The position numbers were made by a program, and so were the translations under genes. From Candidatus Bathyarchaeota archaeon (GTDB taxonomy: Archaea > Thermoproteota > Bathyarchaeia > Bathyarchaeales > Bathycorpusculaceae): a DNA stretch of 64,000 nt. Shown one piece after another: positions 42,225 to 49,632 of the stretch. How positions within the stretch are numbered: the stretch's first letter is position 1; the number at the start of each line of letters is the position of its first letter. The notes under the pieces are model-generated. The model saw only the letters and a list, made by a program, of their open reading frames with translations, did no database searches and was not told the DNA's origin. The DNA lies in contig JAOZHW010000015.1 in the NCBI GenBank assembly GCA_026014685.1, positions 124,001-188,000 of the forward strand. The letters run 5' to 3'.

Positions 42225-43553
42225 TCAAATAGCCACGTAACCCAACTCGTCACTGTGCTCTTCTTCTACAACCTTGCCTTTGAGGTAAGTCTGGGCGGCC
42301 CCCTTAACTTCAACCTTACATGTTTTACCTAACAACTCTTCGCTACACTGAACAACGACAGGTTTGTACGCGAAGTTGCGGCCAATCCATGACCCCTCGA
42401 CTTTGCCCTTTTCATCAAAAAACACCTGGCCACTCCAGCCGATCCAACGCTGGTTGCGTTTCGCTGAAATCTGCTTCGCCAACTCCGCTGCTATGCTGCT
42501 TCGATTTTTGATTTCTTCTTTATCCACCAACCCTTCGCGGATATTCCAGGCTGGTGTTTTGGGTCTAGCGAAAAATTTGGAGACGTTAGTTATGTCTGGT
42601 TCAACATCTTTGAGTAGTTGCAGTGTGTGCTCAAATGCTTGCGGCGTTTCACCTGGATAACCCACGATGACGTCGGTGGCAACTGTTAAGTCGGGGAATG
42701 TGTCTCTGAAAGCTTCGACGGTGGCTTTGAATTGTTCAACCGTGTAGAATCTCTGCATTTCTTTGAGGACGGTGTTGTCGCCGCTTTGCACGGGCAAATG
42801 TAGAAACTTGAAAACCCGCTCCGACTCAAAAGCACAGATCAACCGTTCTTCGATGTCGGTGACCAAATTAGGCGTCATCATGCCCACTCGAACCCGGAAA
42901 TCACCCTTTAACCTGTCAATCGCCAAAAGCAACGCCGCTAAGTCGGTTTTTATGTCTCTGCCGTAGCTTGCCGTGTCCTGTGAAGTTAACCAAAACTCTC
43001 TTGCGCCCGAATCGAAATCAACCTGTACACGTTGGACTATGTCTTTTATGTTGTAGCTTCGCAGGTGTCCCCGTGCTTGCACAACGCAGCAGTAGGCACA
43101 GCTGCCTAAACACCCAAAATTAATCGGAACGATACTAACCACAGGGTTGCTTCGCTGATGGGGCAAACTGAGCAGTGGATTCTCTTTCTTAGCTGATAGG
43201 TCAGTGACTTTTTCGCCAGCCAAAACACGCCCCACAATATCTACGATTTCTCCGCCGAGCGCTGGCCCAACAGCACCGTCAAAGTGGACTTCGCGGCTGA
43301 GGCGTTCAAAGCTGATTTTAGGCAGGCAACCTGCAACGACGATTTTTTTGTCTTTCGGGGCGCCTTTTATGTCGTTGATTATGCGGTTCTCGGTGGGTCC
43401 TTTCACGGCACAACTGTTGTAGATTATGAGGTCTGCTTCCGCTTCGGATGTGGTGAGGTTGTAGCCTGCTTGTTTTAGACATCCGGACAGGGTTTCGCCG
43501 TCGGCGATGTTTGAGGAGCAGCCGTAGTTTTTTATGTGGACTTTTGAGGGCAT
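42225..43553 (-). CDS. Radical SAM tRNA methylthiotransferase (MtaB/CDKAL1-like)
   Basis: 442 residues. The N-terminal methylthiotransferase domain has Cys12, Cys48 and Cys76 for the auxiliary [4Fe-4S] cluster; the radical SAM cluster Cys are at 148, 152 and 155 (GCLGSCAYC). The C-terminal TRAM domain (about 380-440) binds tRNA. In archaea this group adds a methylthio group to t6A at tRNA position 37. It stands alone on the minus strand, convergent with the PocR-PAS sensor. Confidence 0.9.
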   Translation of the reverse strand: MPSKVHIKNYGCSSNIADGETLSGCLKQAGYNLTTSEAEADLIIYNSCAVKGPTENRIINDIKGAPKDKKIVVAGCLPKISFERLSREVHFDGAVGPALGGEIVDIVGRVLAGEKVTDLSAKKENPLLSLPHQRSNPVVSIVPINFGCLGSCAYCCVVQARGHLRSYNIKDIVQRVQVDFDSGAREFWLTSQDTASYGRDIKTDLAALLLAIDRLKGDFRVRVGMMTPNLVTDIEERLICAFESERVFKFLHLPVQSGDNTVLKEMQRFYTVEQFKATVEAFRDTFPDLTVATDVIVGYPGETPQAFEHTLQLLKDVEPDITNVSKFFARPKTPAWNIREGLVDKEEIKNRSSIAAELAKQISAKRNQRWIGWSGQVFFDEKGKVEGSWIGRNFAYKPVVVQCSEELLGKTCKVEVKGAAQTYLKGKVVEEEHSDELGYVAI

Positions 43554-43761
43554 TTGTTACCTGTTCGTTAGTTGCTGTGTCTTGGCATAAAAACGTGTTC
43601 CCTGTATGGGGGAAATTGACAGATACCTGATACATACCCCATTTGTCATTTATAAATTATGGAACCAACATGTTATGTGCATATTTGTTTCATAATATGT
43701 AGAAGTATAAGTGTCCAGTAGTGGTGTATAGTCATAAAACCCGCAGGGAGAGTTAACTCGC

Positions 43762-43917
43762 TTGAAACTAATCACTCTGTATCTACCTGAAACGTATATA
43801 AAAGCTTTGGACCAGTTGGTGGACGAACGGTTCTACCCCAACCGCGCCGAAGCCATACGAGTTGCAATAAGAGACTTAATCAGTGCAGAAGTTTGGAGGA
43901 GAAAAGGCGTTGACTAA
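43762..43917 (+). CDS. Small ribbon-helix-helix regulator (CopG/CdrS-like)
   Basis: 51 residues from a TTG start with GCAGGGAGAG upstream, too short for ordinary calling. LITLYLPETYIKALDQLV and FYPNRAEAIRVAIRDLI are the ribbon and the two helices of a ribbon-helix-helix protein, in the form common in archaea and related to the haloarchaeal division regulator CdrS. It overlaps the next gene by 8 bases, so the two are coupled. The target is unknown; the partner gene suggests a two-protein unit. Confidence 0.8.
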   Translation: MKLITLYLPETYIKALDQLVDERFYPNRAEAIRVAIRDLISAEVWRRKGVD

Positions 43918-44197
43918 ACCCCTACATGACGAATTAAAATGCCCCCTAATGCCCGAAGACGTGAAGGTTGAAGTTGCGCCCTCAATCATCGAAACTCCTT
44001 TGGTGATTGCGGCGCCCTGCATCAGCCGTAAACGCAAAACTGGCAAAGTAAAAGTTAGGATGGTTAAAACAAAAGTGACTGCCAAAAAGAGTCGACTAGA
44101 AAAAGTCACCAGCCACCTCTACGACCTCGACGACTGCGGCGGCCCAGAAAAAACCCTCAACATCGACTTGGGCCTCTACCAAATGGAAGACTTCTAG
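43910..44197 (+). CDS. Small basic protein coupled to the RHH regulator
   Basis: About 95 residues from a TTG at 43910 that lies inside the last codons of the RHH gene, with GGAGGAG at 43896-43902. The middle is strongly basic (SRKRKTGKVKVRMVKTKVTAKKSRLEK) and the end acidic (YDLDDCGGPEKTLNIDLGLYQMEDF). Family not recognised. Overlap with the RHH regulator suggests a complex or shared control. Confidence 0.6.
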   Translation: MTKPLHDELKCPLMPEDVKVEVAPSIIETPLVIAAPCISRKRKTGKVKVRMVKTKVTAKKSRLEKVTSHLYDLDDCGGPEKTLNIDLGLYQMEDF

Positions 44198-44270
44198 TTC
44201 TTCCTACCCACCCTTTTAGTCGCATAATTCTTAATAAAAATTAATATCTACTTGTTAGCTGCTTGTTGTT

Positions 44271-44981
44271 ATGGTCTCTATCCTAAACGGTATACGTGCC
44301 GATCTGCAAGCAAACGCAGACGAAAAAACCAAGCAGACTGCGCAGCACTTCTTTAAAGAACAAATCAAAGTTTACGGTATAAAAACGGCTATTGTTGGCA
44401 AAGTCGCAAAGAAGTATTGGCTTCAAGTCAGGCTTTTAGGAAAGCAAGATATTTTTGGTTTATGTGAAGACCTTCTGCGTTCAGGCTACATGGAGGAAGC
44501 CTTCGTCGTTTCCAACTGGCTGTCAAAATACATTGACAAACTCGAAGCCATCGACATAACCACCTTTAAACGCTGGATCGAAAACTACGTGGATAACTGG
44601 GCTAAATGCGACAGCTTCTGCAACCACACCGTCGGCGATTTAATCCAGAAATGCCCTGAAATTGTCAGCGAAGTGAAAAGCTGGGCAAAAAGCCAAAACC
44701 GCTGGCTTAAACGCGCTGCTGCTGTATCCTTCATTGTTCCAGCAAAGCGCGGCAAATTCCTCAAAGACGCCTTCGAAATCTGTGACGCGCTACTCTTGGA
44801 CGGCGACGACTTGGTGCAGAAGGGATACGGTTGGCTGCTCAAAGAAGAAAGCCGTGTGCACCAAAAAGAAGTCTTCGACTACGTGGTAAAACACCAAAAA
44901 GTTATGCCGCGAACGGCGCTGCGTTACGCGATTGAGTTGATGCCAAAAGAACTCAAAGCAGAAGCCATGAAGAAGGAATAA
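44271..44981 (+). CDS. DNA alkylation repair protein (AlkD-like HEAT repeat)
   Basis: 236 residues, all helical, of the AlkD/DUF1061 HEAT-repeat group: AQHFFKEQIKVYGIKTAIVGKVAKKYW, YMEEAFVVSNWLSKYIDKL, then WCDSFCNHTVGD-like residues in ENYVDNWAKCDSFCNHTVG, and RWLKRAAAVSFIVPAKRGKF. AlkD members remove alkylated bases without base flipping; the aromatic and Asp residues in the concave groove appear kept. Monocistronic. Other roles (DNA binding only) remain possible. Confidence 0.83.
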   Translation: MVSILNGIRADLQANADEKTKQTAQHFFKEQIKVYGIKTAIVGKVAKKYWLQVRLLGKQDIFGLCEDLLRSGYMEEAFVVSNWLSKYIDKLEAIDITTFKRWIENYVDNWAKCDSFCNHTVGDLIQKCPEIVSEVKSWAKSQNRWLKRAAAVSFIVPAKRGKFLKDAFEICDALLLDGDDLVQKGYGWLLKEESRVHQKEVFDYVVKHQKVMPRTALRYAIELMPKELKAEAMKKE

Positions 44982-45020
44982 CTGCGGACCGCCTAAGTGG
45001 TAAGCTGGTTATTTTAGGGT

Positions 45021-45476
45021 TTAATTGATTGGTTTTTTCCAGCCGCCATTACTAAATCGTGCAATCGCTCCAAACGGAATCGCCAACAGCGCCACATCAA
45101 CCACCGCGGCAACCAGCAAAGACCATCCCAGTGTCGTCTGGAAGACCAAGTTTATGGTTGTGAAAGCCAGCAAGAGGAAGATGCCGTTTAGCCAGAACTC
45201 TACCTGCCAGCCTTTGGTGCCATAGAGGATGTTTATGAGAAAAATGTTTAGAGCGCCGACGGCTATGGGTTGAATCAAGTAAGTTACCACCAGCAACAAG
45301 GCGAAACCTATTGGCGGCATGTACATCATAAAAGACGTTTGGGCGCCATCGAGATAAAACGCAACTTCTGATAAAACACCTGTTAAGATTATGCCTTGTA
45401 AGAAAAGCTTCGCTATCAAAGGTAGCCGTTGTAGTCGTTGACAGATATCAGACAATATTTTTAGCAATCCATTCAC
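45021..45476 (-). CDS. Four-helix membrane protein
   Basis: 151 residues with four transmembrane segments (about 20-40, 50-78, 92-115 and 120-140). Not recognised as a family. It overlaps the upstream GH-like gene by 29 bases on the same strand, so they are probably co-expressed, and the pair may act at the cell surface. The start is uncertain because of the long overlap. Confidence 0.6.
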   Translation of the reverse strand: MNGLLKILSDICQRLQRLPLIAKLFLQGIILTGVLSEVAFYLDGAQTSFMMYMPPIGFALLLVVTYLIQPIAVGALNIFLINILYGTKGWQVEFWLNGIFLLLAFTTINLVFQTTLGWSLLVAAVVDVALLAIPFGAIARFSNGGWKKPIN

Positions 45477-46374
45477 CTACTGCAGTTTCTGTTGGTGTGC
45501 CTCTTATGCCGTAATGGTCTGCGGCGCTGTTCCAGTAAACAAGCCAGCAGCCTTTTAATCCCATGTTCTTGTAGAGTGTTAAGCCTTTTAGGATAAAGTC
45601 GGTTTGGGCTTGACTGTTAGATGTAGACATGCCGAACTCTGTAATCACTACGTCGCGGTTAGTGATTTTGTGCAGTACATCGACGAATTGGGGTGAGAGC
45701 ACCAAAAACGCATCCATGAAAATGTCCAACCCCACAAAATCCAGCTTTTTACTCAACTCAATCGGCACGTTAGTTCGGATTATGTAGCTTATTCCGAAAT
45801 TAGTGTAGAGCTGCACGTCAAGATGATGCGCCTGAACCGTATCATACATTATGTTAAATTTTGATGTGATTTCGTCGTCGGTGAACATGGCTCCTAGCGT
45901 CCAAGTCGAGGACAGTTCAGGCTCGTTAAAAATCTGGATGTATGCGAGGCGGTGTCCCCAGCGGTTTAGGTAGTAATCCACTTTTTCGGGTGTGTCTAGT
46001 GTTTTGATAACTAAGGCGACGTCTAAACCGTAATATTCGGTGGCTGCAAAAAACGCGTCGTTTTTGCGGTTCTGGTAGTGAGTATAATCTTCAGTGTCGC
46101 ATTCCATAGTGATTCGGATGACTTTGAAACCTAAATCATGAATCCGTGCGACTTGGCCATAGATCTCTGATAAATCATCCTGTTCAAAGACATAATGAAT
46201 CCCCACTTGAAACTCGGAATTGTTCTTCTGTGCCGACGCATAATACTGATAAGGAAAGAAAAGCTGAACAAACACCAGCAGAATACAACAGGTGATTATG
46301 ATCAAGTTTTTGATTAGGCTTCTGTTTGTGAACTCTACAACTTCGTGAGCGATGCCCGCGACAATTTTATTCAT
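45448..46374 (-). CDS. Membrane-anchored glycoside hydrolase-like protein (clan GH-A)
   Basis: 308 residues from MNKIVAG at 46374 (an in-frame start eight codons upstream is possible). A transmembrane segment (about 22-50) anchors an extracellular TIM barrel. Numbered from the longer start, FNEPE with Glu159 gives the acid/base and VITEFG with Glu254 the nucleophile, at the ends of strands 4 and 7, as in GH-A enzymes. VGLDIFMDAF before the second Glu supports this. It probably cleaves a surface or environmental polysaccharide; no substrate is evident. Confidence 0.72.
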   Translation of the reverse strand: MNKIVAGIAHEVVEFTNRSLIKNLIIITCCILLVFVQLFFPYQYYASAQKNNSEFQVGIHYVFEQDDLSEIYGQVARIHDLGFKVIRITMECDTEDYTHYQNRKNDAFFAATEYYGLDVALVIKTLDTPEKVDYYLNRWGHRLAYIQIFNEPELSSTWTLGAMFTDDEITSKFNIMYDTVQAHHLDVQLYTNFGISYIIRTNVPIELSKKLDFVGLDIFMDAFLVLSPQFVDVLHKITNRDVVITEFGMSTSNSQAQTDFILKGLTLYKNMGLKGCWLVYWNSAADHYGIRGTPTETAVGEWIAKNIV

Positions 46375-46436
46375 GCACAACAGTATTGACGGAGTCAACT
46401 TTTATATTTTAATCAAAAACGGACTAAAAAGAAAGT

Positions 46437-47594
46437 TTAGAAGAAGCTCTGAATAGGTGAGTCTTCTTGAGTGTTTCCGCATTGGGTTTTGATTTCTTCG
46501 ATTCTGGTTTTAGTCAAGGCTTTGATGTTGTTAAAGTTAGACATTTCGCCGTAACTAACAAGTGTGATGGCTGTTCCGTCTTCGCCTTTGCGTGCGGTTC
46601 TGCCGATGCGGTGGAAATAGTTCGGTGGGTCTTCGGGTACGTCGTAGTTGAATATGTGTGTGATGTCGGGTATGTCGAGACCTCTCGCGGCGACGTCTGT
46701 TGCGACCAGAAGGGTTCGTCTGCCGTGGCGGAATTCGTTGATTGCGCGGTCTCTTTGAGCTTGGGTAAAGCCTGCGTGAAGTACTTGACTGCGGTGGCCG
46801 CGTTTGTAGAGTTGGTCGGCTAAGCGGCTGGTTTCGTGGCGTGTTCGGCAGAATATGATGGCTTTTTCAACGCGGTCGTCTTGGAGTAAGTCGCAAAGGG
46901 CGTTGAGTTTGCCGCCTTGGTTGACGACGAGGTAGTATTGTTTCATTTGTGTTAGCGCGATTTCGTCTTTGCTTACAAGGATTTTCTGTGGGTTGCGCAT
47001 GTACTTGTTGGCGAGGCGCATGACGTTTTCGTCCATGGTTGCACTGAAGAGGGCGGTTTGGCGGTCGCGTGGGGTTTTGGAGAGTATGAATTCGATGTCT
47101 TCTATGAAGCCCATGTCGAGCATGCGGTCAGCTTCGTCTAAAACAACAAAACGCACTGAACCCAAGTTTAGCACTCTGCGTTCCATGAGGTCGATGAGTC
47201 TGCCGGGGGTGCCGACGACGATATTGACTCCGCTTGCGAGCGAATGAATTTGTTTGTTGATTGATTCTCCGCCATAGACGGCTAGAACCTTAACCTTGGC
47301 GTATTTGCCGAATTTTGCGATGTTATCGGCCACTTGGTTGGCTAATTCGCGTGTGGGTACCAAAATGAGTCCTTGGACGCCGCGGATGTCACGGTTTAGG
47401 TTTTCTACCATGGGAACGCCGAAAGCGGCTGTTTTGCCTGTTCCTGTTTGTGCTTGCCCGATGACGTCTTTGCCTTCGAGTAAGGGCATTATTGCTTGAG
47501 CTTGAATCGGAAAAAGTGTGTCAAACCCAAGTTCGTTTATACTTCTTAGGACTTCTGGTTTTATCGGTAAGTCCTTAAATGATTGCATTTGCAT
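46437..47594 (-). CDS. DEAD-box RNA helicase
   Basis: 385 residues, a minimal DEAD-box core. The motifs are intact: FPIQAQAI (Q motif), AQTGTGKT at 48-55, PTRELA, GTPGRL, VLDEADRMLDMGF, SAT, IFCRTRHE, TDVAARGLDIP and HRIGRTAR. It unwinds short RNA duplexes and probably assists ribosome assembly or RNA folding. A TATA-like GTTTTTATAC on the minus strand (about 47697-47706) lies about 100 bases before the start. Confidence 0.95.
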   Translation of the reverse strand: MQMQSFKDLPIKPEVLRSINELGFDTLFPIQAQAIMPLLEGKDVIGQAQTGTGKTAAFGVPMVENLNRDIRGVQGLILVPTRELANQVADNIAKFGKYAKVKVLAVYGGESINKQIHSLASGVNIVVGTPGRLIDLMERRVLNLGSVRFVVLDEADRMLDMGFIEDIEFILSKTPRDRQTALFSATMDENVMRLANKYMRNPQKILVSKDEIALTQMKQYYLVVNQGGKLNALCDLLQDDRVEKAIIFCRTRHETSRLADQLYKRGHRSQVLHAGFTQAQRDRAINEFRHGRRTLLVATDVAARGLDIPDITHIFNYDVPEDPPNYFHRIGRTARKGEDGTAITLVSYGEMSNFNNIKALTKTRIEEIKTQCGNTQEDSPIQSFF

Positions 47595-47919
47595 TTCTAC
47601 TGTTCTTCTGCCACAGATGTTTTTTCATGCTTTTCTGAAAGCTTGGCAGCTTTGTGATACATGAGTTAATGTGACAGCCACATGTTGGGCTGGGGCGTAT
47701 AAAAACTTTTAGCAAAAATCATTGCAAAATCAACGTTCAGAAGCCCTAAAAACAGCGAAAACACCGCAACTGCTTAATAAAGCGTCATTTGGGTCAGCGA
47801 TTAATTGACGAGCTCTCACAGCCAGCGGCTCGAAGCCGTCGCCTCACATCATCCCAGGCTAAAGTCTATGGGTGCAGAAATTTATCTATTTTGATAAGTA
47901 GATAAAGAAAAAGGATTAG
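47595..47919. other. Intergenic region upstream of the DEAD-box helicase
   Basis: Holds the helicase promoter (minus strand TATA-like box near 47697-47706) and a GC-rich block at 47785-47860 that stands out from its A/T-rich surroundings and has features of a C/D box RNA, listed separately. No protein gene seen. Confidence 0.5.
47790..47856 (-). ncRNA. Candidate C/D box sRNA
   Basis: On the minus strand TGGG (47853-47856) is followed by an ATGATG C-box-like element (47847-47852), and a CTGA D box (47794-47797) is followed by CCCA (47790-47793). The TGGG and CCCA ends can pair to close the kink-turn. The length of 67 bases fits archaeal sRNAs. The internal D' and C' boxes are weak (CTGG and TGTGAGA). 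A target was not worked out, so this remains a candidate. Confidence 0.3.
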
Positions 47920-48486
47920 TTACCTAACAAGTTGCGCTACAAAGTCTGATGCACGAGCGTCTATGTCTTCGGTTTCCCCGATTTTAACCACAACAGCATT
48001 CGACAGAACACCGCCACTTTGAAGGGCTGCAACGCCACCTTTGATTTGAGCGATATCTTCTGGAGTCGTTGCACATTGGCCACTTCCGAAAACGCCGACT
48101 TTAGTGTTTGCGTCAGGATTTAGGCTATTTAGCGTGCCAATAACCGAAGCTGTTGGTGCCCCTGCATAGATTGGTCCCCCAACAACGATGACATCGTATC
48201 CTGAGGTGACCGATGCAGCTGAACTTTTTATCCCTGCCAACGTAACCGTAAAGCCCTGGGATTGTAACTCTGAAGCAACTTTTTCTGCGACACGAGTTGA
48301 TGCGCCAGATAAGCCGGGGTCGTAGAGAACCAAAGCAGTTCCCATAGATGCCCCTTGAGGTGTTAGGGTCTGTGTGCCCGTTGCAGTGTATGCGGCTAAA
48401 TCGAGAAATAATATGGCTCCGATGATGACGAAGGCCAGGATTATAACTGCGAAAACTGCGAGGATAATTTTTAAAAGCTTTTTCAT
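47920..48486 (-). CDS. Membrane-anchored flavodoxin-like protein
   Basis: 188 residues from the ATG at 48486, which has GGAGAAG upstream; the frame is open 105 bases further but those residues look non-coding. A transmembrane helix (6-32) is followed by a flavodoxin fold: ALVLYDPGLSGASTRVAEKVASELQ would form the phosphate-binding loop, and VIVVGGPIYAGAPTASV the second FMN-contact loop. The family is usually soluble, so the anchor is unusual. It may pass electrons at the membrane. Redox partner unknown. Confidence 0.78.
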   Translation of the reverse strand: MKKLLKIILAVFAVIILAFVIIGAILFLDLAAYTATGTQTLTPQGASMGTALVLYDPGLSGASTRVAEKVASELQSQGFTVTLAGIKSSAASVTSGYDVIVVGGPIYAGAPTASVIGTLNSLNPDANTKVGVFGSGQCATTPEDIAQIKGGVAALQSGGVLSNAVVVKIGETEDIDARASDFVAQLVR

Positions 48487-48692
48487 TTTGATTTCTTCTC
48501 CTTTAGTGTGACTGGTCTGATTTTCCATAAAAGGCTTGTGCAGCGATGAAGAATCGTACAAAAAAGAAAGCAGAACACACCTCAACCTCAAGGGTTTTGT
48601 TTACTTTAACGACAAATGTCGTATCTAAAGGCTTAAACCAAGCCGAGAGTAGGATAGCATATTGCGGTTTATGGTGGAGGTGAAAAAGGAAA

Positions 48693-48770
48693 ATGCTGAC
48701 ATACAGAATCGAAGAAGATGAAGATTGGGAAGAAGGCGAAGACGAAGAATGGGAAGAAGAAGAATGGTAA
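48693..48770 (+). CDS. Acidic Trp-patterned microprotein (25 residues)
   Basis: A 25-codon frame, MLTYRIEEDEDWEEGEDEEW and four more Glu plus Trp, then stop, with GGAGG at 48676-48680 a suitable distance ahead. Seventeen of the 25 residues are Glu, Asp or Trp, with Trp spaced by five to eight positions. If translated it is a strongly acidic peptide, perhaps a nucleic acid mimic or a metal/cation binder. The evidence is composition and ribosome-binding site only. Confidence 0.4.
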   Translation: MLTYRIEEDEDWEEGEDEEWEEEEW

Positions 48771-48895
48771 ACTAGCCAACTAACTATCTAATTATCTTTC
48801 TTTTAACTTTAAGGCAGTTATCGATGTGCTGCTTGCTCAACTTTTGAACAATAACTATTTAGGAGATAATCACATAATTTTTATTGGTATTTCTA

Positions 48896-49105
48896 ATGGA
48901 AAAAACTAAACCTGAGAAATCATTAGAGAAAGCTGCCCACGGTATGGCTGACACCATGCTAGCAGTTATAGATAAATTGGCCGGGAAAGAATCGGACATT
49001 AAACTGAGTTTTGAAGACTTAACGCTCGATTTAGGAATGTTTAAAGCTACACTCAATGGCTCAATCGTTTTAGACATCGTTTACTCCAAAGAAGCAAAAA
49101 CCTAA
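48896..49105 (+). CDS. Small protein of unknown function, first of a pair
   Basis: 69 residues from the ATG at 48896 (another in-frame start lies four codons earlier). A helical first half (KSLEKAAHGMADTMLAVIDKLAGKE) is followed by strand-like DIKLSFEDLTLDLGMFKATLNGSIVLDIVY. Family not recognised. It ends 17 bases before the next gene, in the same direction, and both have long amphipathic strands, so they may work together. Confidence 0.55.
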   Translation: MEKTKPEKSLEKAAHGMADTMLAVIDKLAGKESDIKLSFEDLTLDLGMFKATLNGSIVLDIVYSKEAKT

Positions 49106-49122
49106 CTTGCAGGGCAACAGAT

Positions 49123-49518
49123 ATGTCCCTAGCAGACATTTTAGGCCAGATGTTGCTGTCAGGGAAAGTAACTGTATCAACAAATAACGTTGAATCCATT
49201 GAAATCAGGGCTGCAAACAAAAAAATCGACGTTAACGCCGTCAACAAAACTATAGTAAAAGAAGCCCTGAAGGCGTCCCGAACTGGCGGAAACCAAGGCT
49301 TACTGAAAAGCTTAGATGCAGTGCGGAACAACTTGGATATGTTGAGGGGCGTGGCGGAGGAACTTTCAGACGCCGGGGTAACCGTTACGCTTTCTTATAA
49401 GGGCGATTTGGTTGCGACTTTGGGGTCTGAAGCTAAGCCTAAACTGTCAAGTGTTGTCACAGGTACAAAGGCTATTGAGATAAACAACCCGATTAAGCTC
49501 ATCGAATTAGGTTTATAG
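49123..49518 (+). CDS. Small archaeal protein of unknown function, second of a pair
   Basis: 131 residues. The N-terminal half has strands (KVTVSTNNVESIEIRAANKKIDVNAVNK), the middle is a helix (LLKSLDAVRNNLDMLRGVAEELSDAG) and the end has GVTVTLSYKGDLVATLGSEA. No cysteine, signal or membrane segment. Not recognised. It lies between the first small gene (17-base gap) and ABCE1 (114-base gap). Confidence 0.6.
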   Translation: MSLADILGQMLLSGKVTVSTNNVESIEIRAANKKIDVNAVNKTIVKEALKASRTGGNQGLLKSLDAVRNNLDMLRGVAEELSDAGVTVTLSYKGDLVATLGSEAKPKLSSVVTGTKAIEINNPIKLIELGL

Positions 49519-49632
49519 TGTGAACCTTTTTCTTTTTTGTGTTAGTTCCGCTCAGAGATTACGTTTAGTAGGTTTTATCTTAAGTTTTAGATTTATAACT
49601 CACAAGTTCATTTCATACTTGGACGTTTAGCT

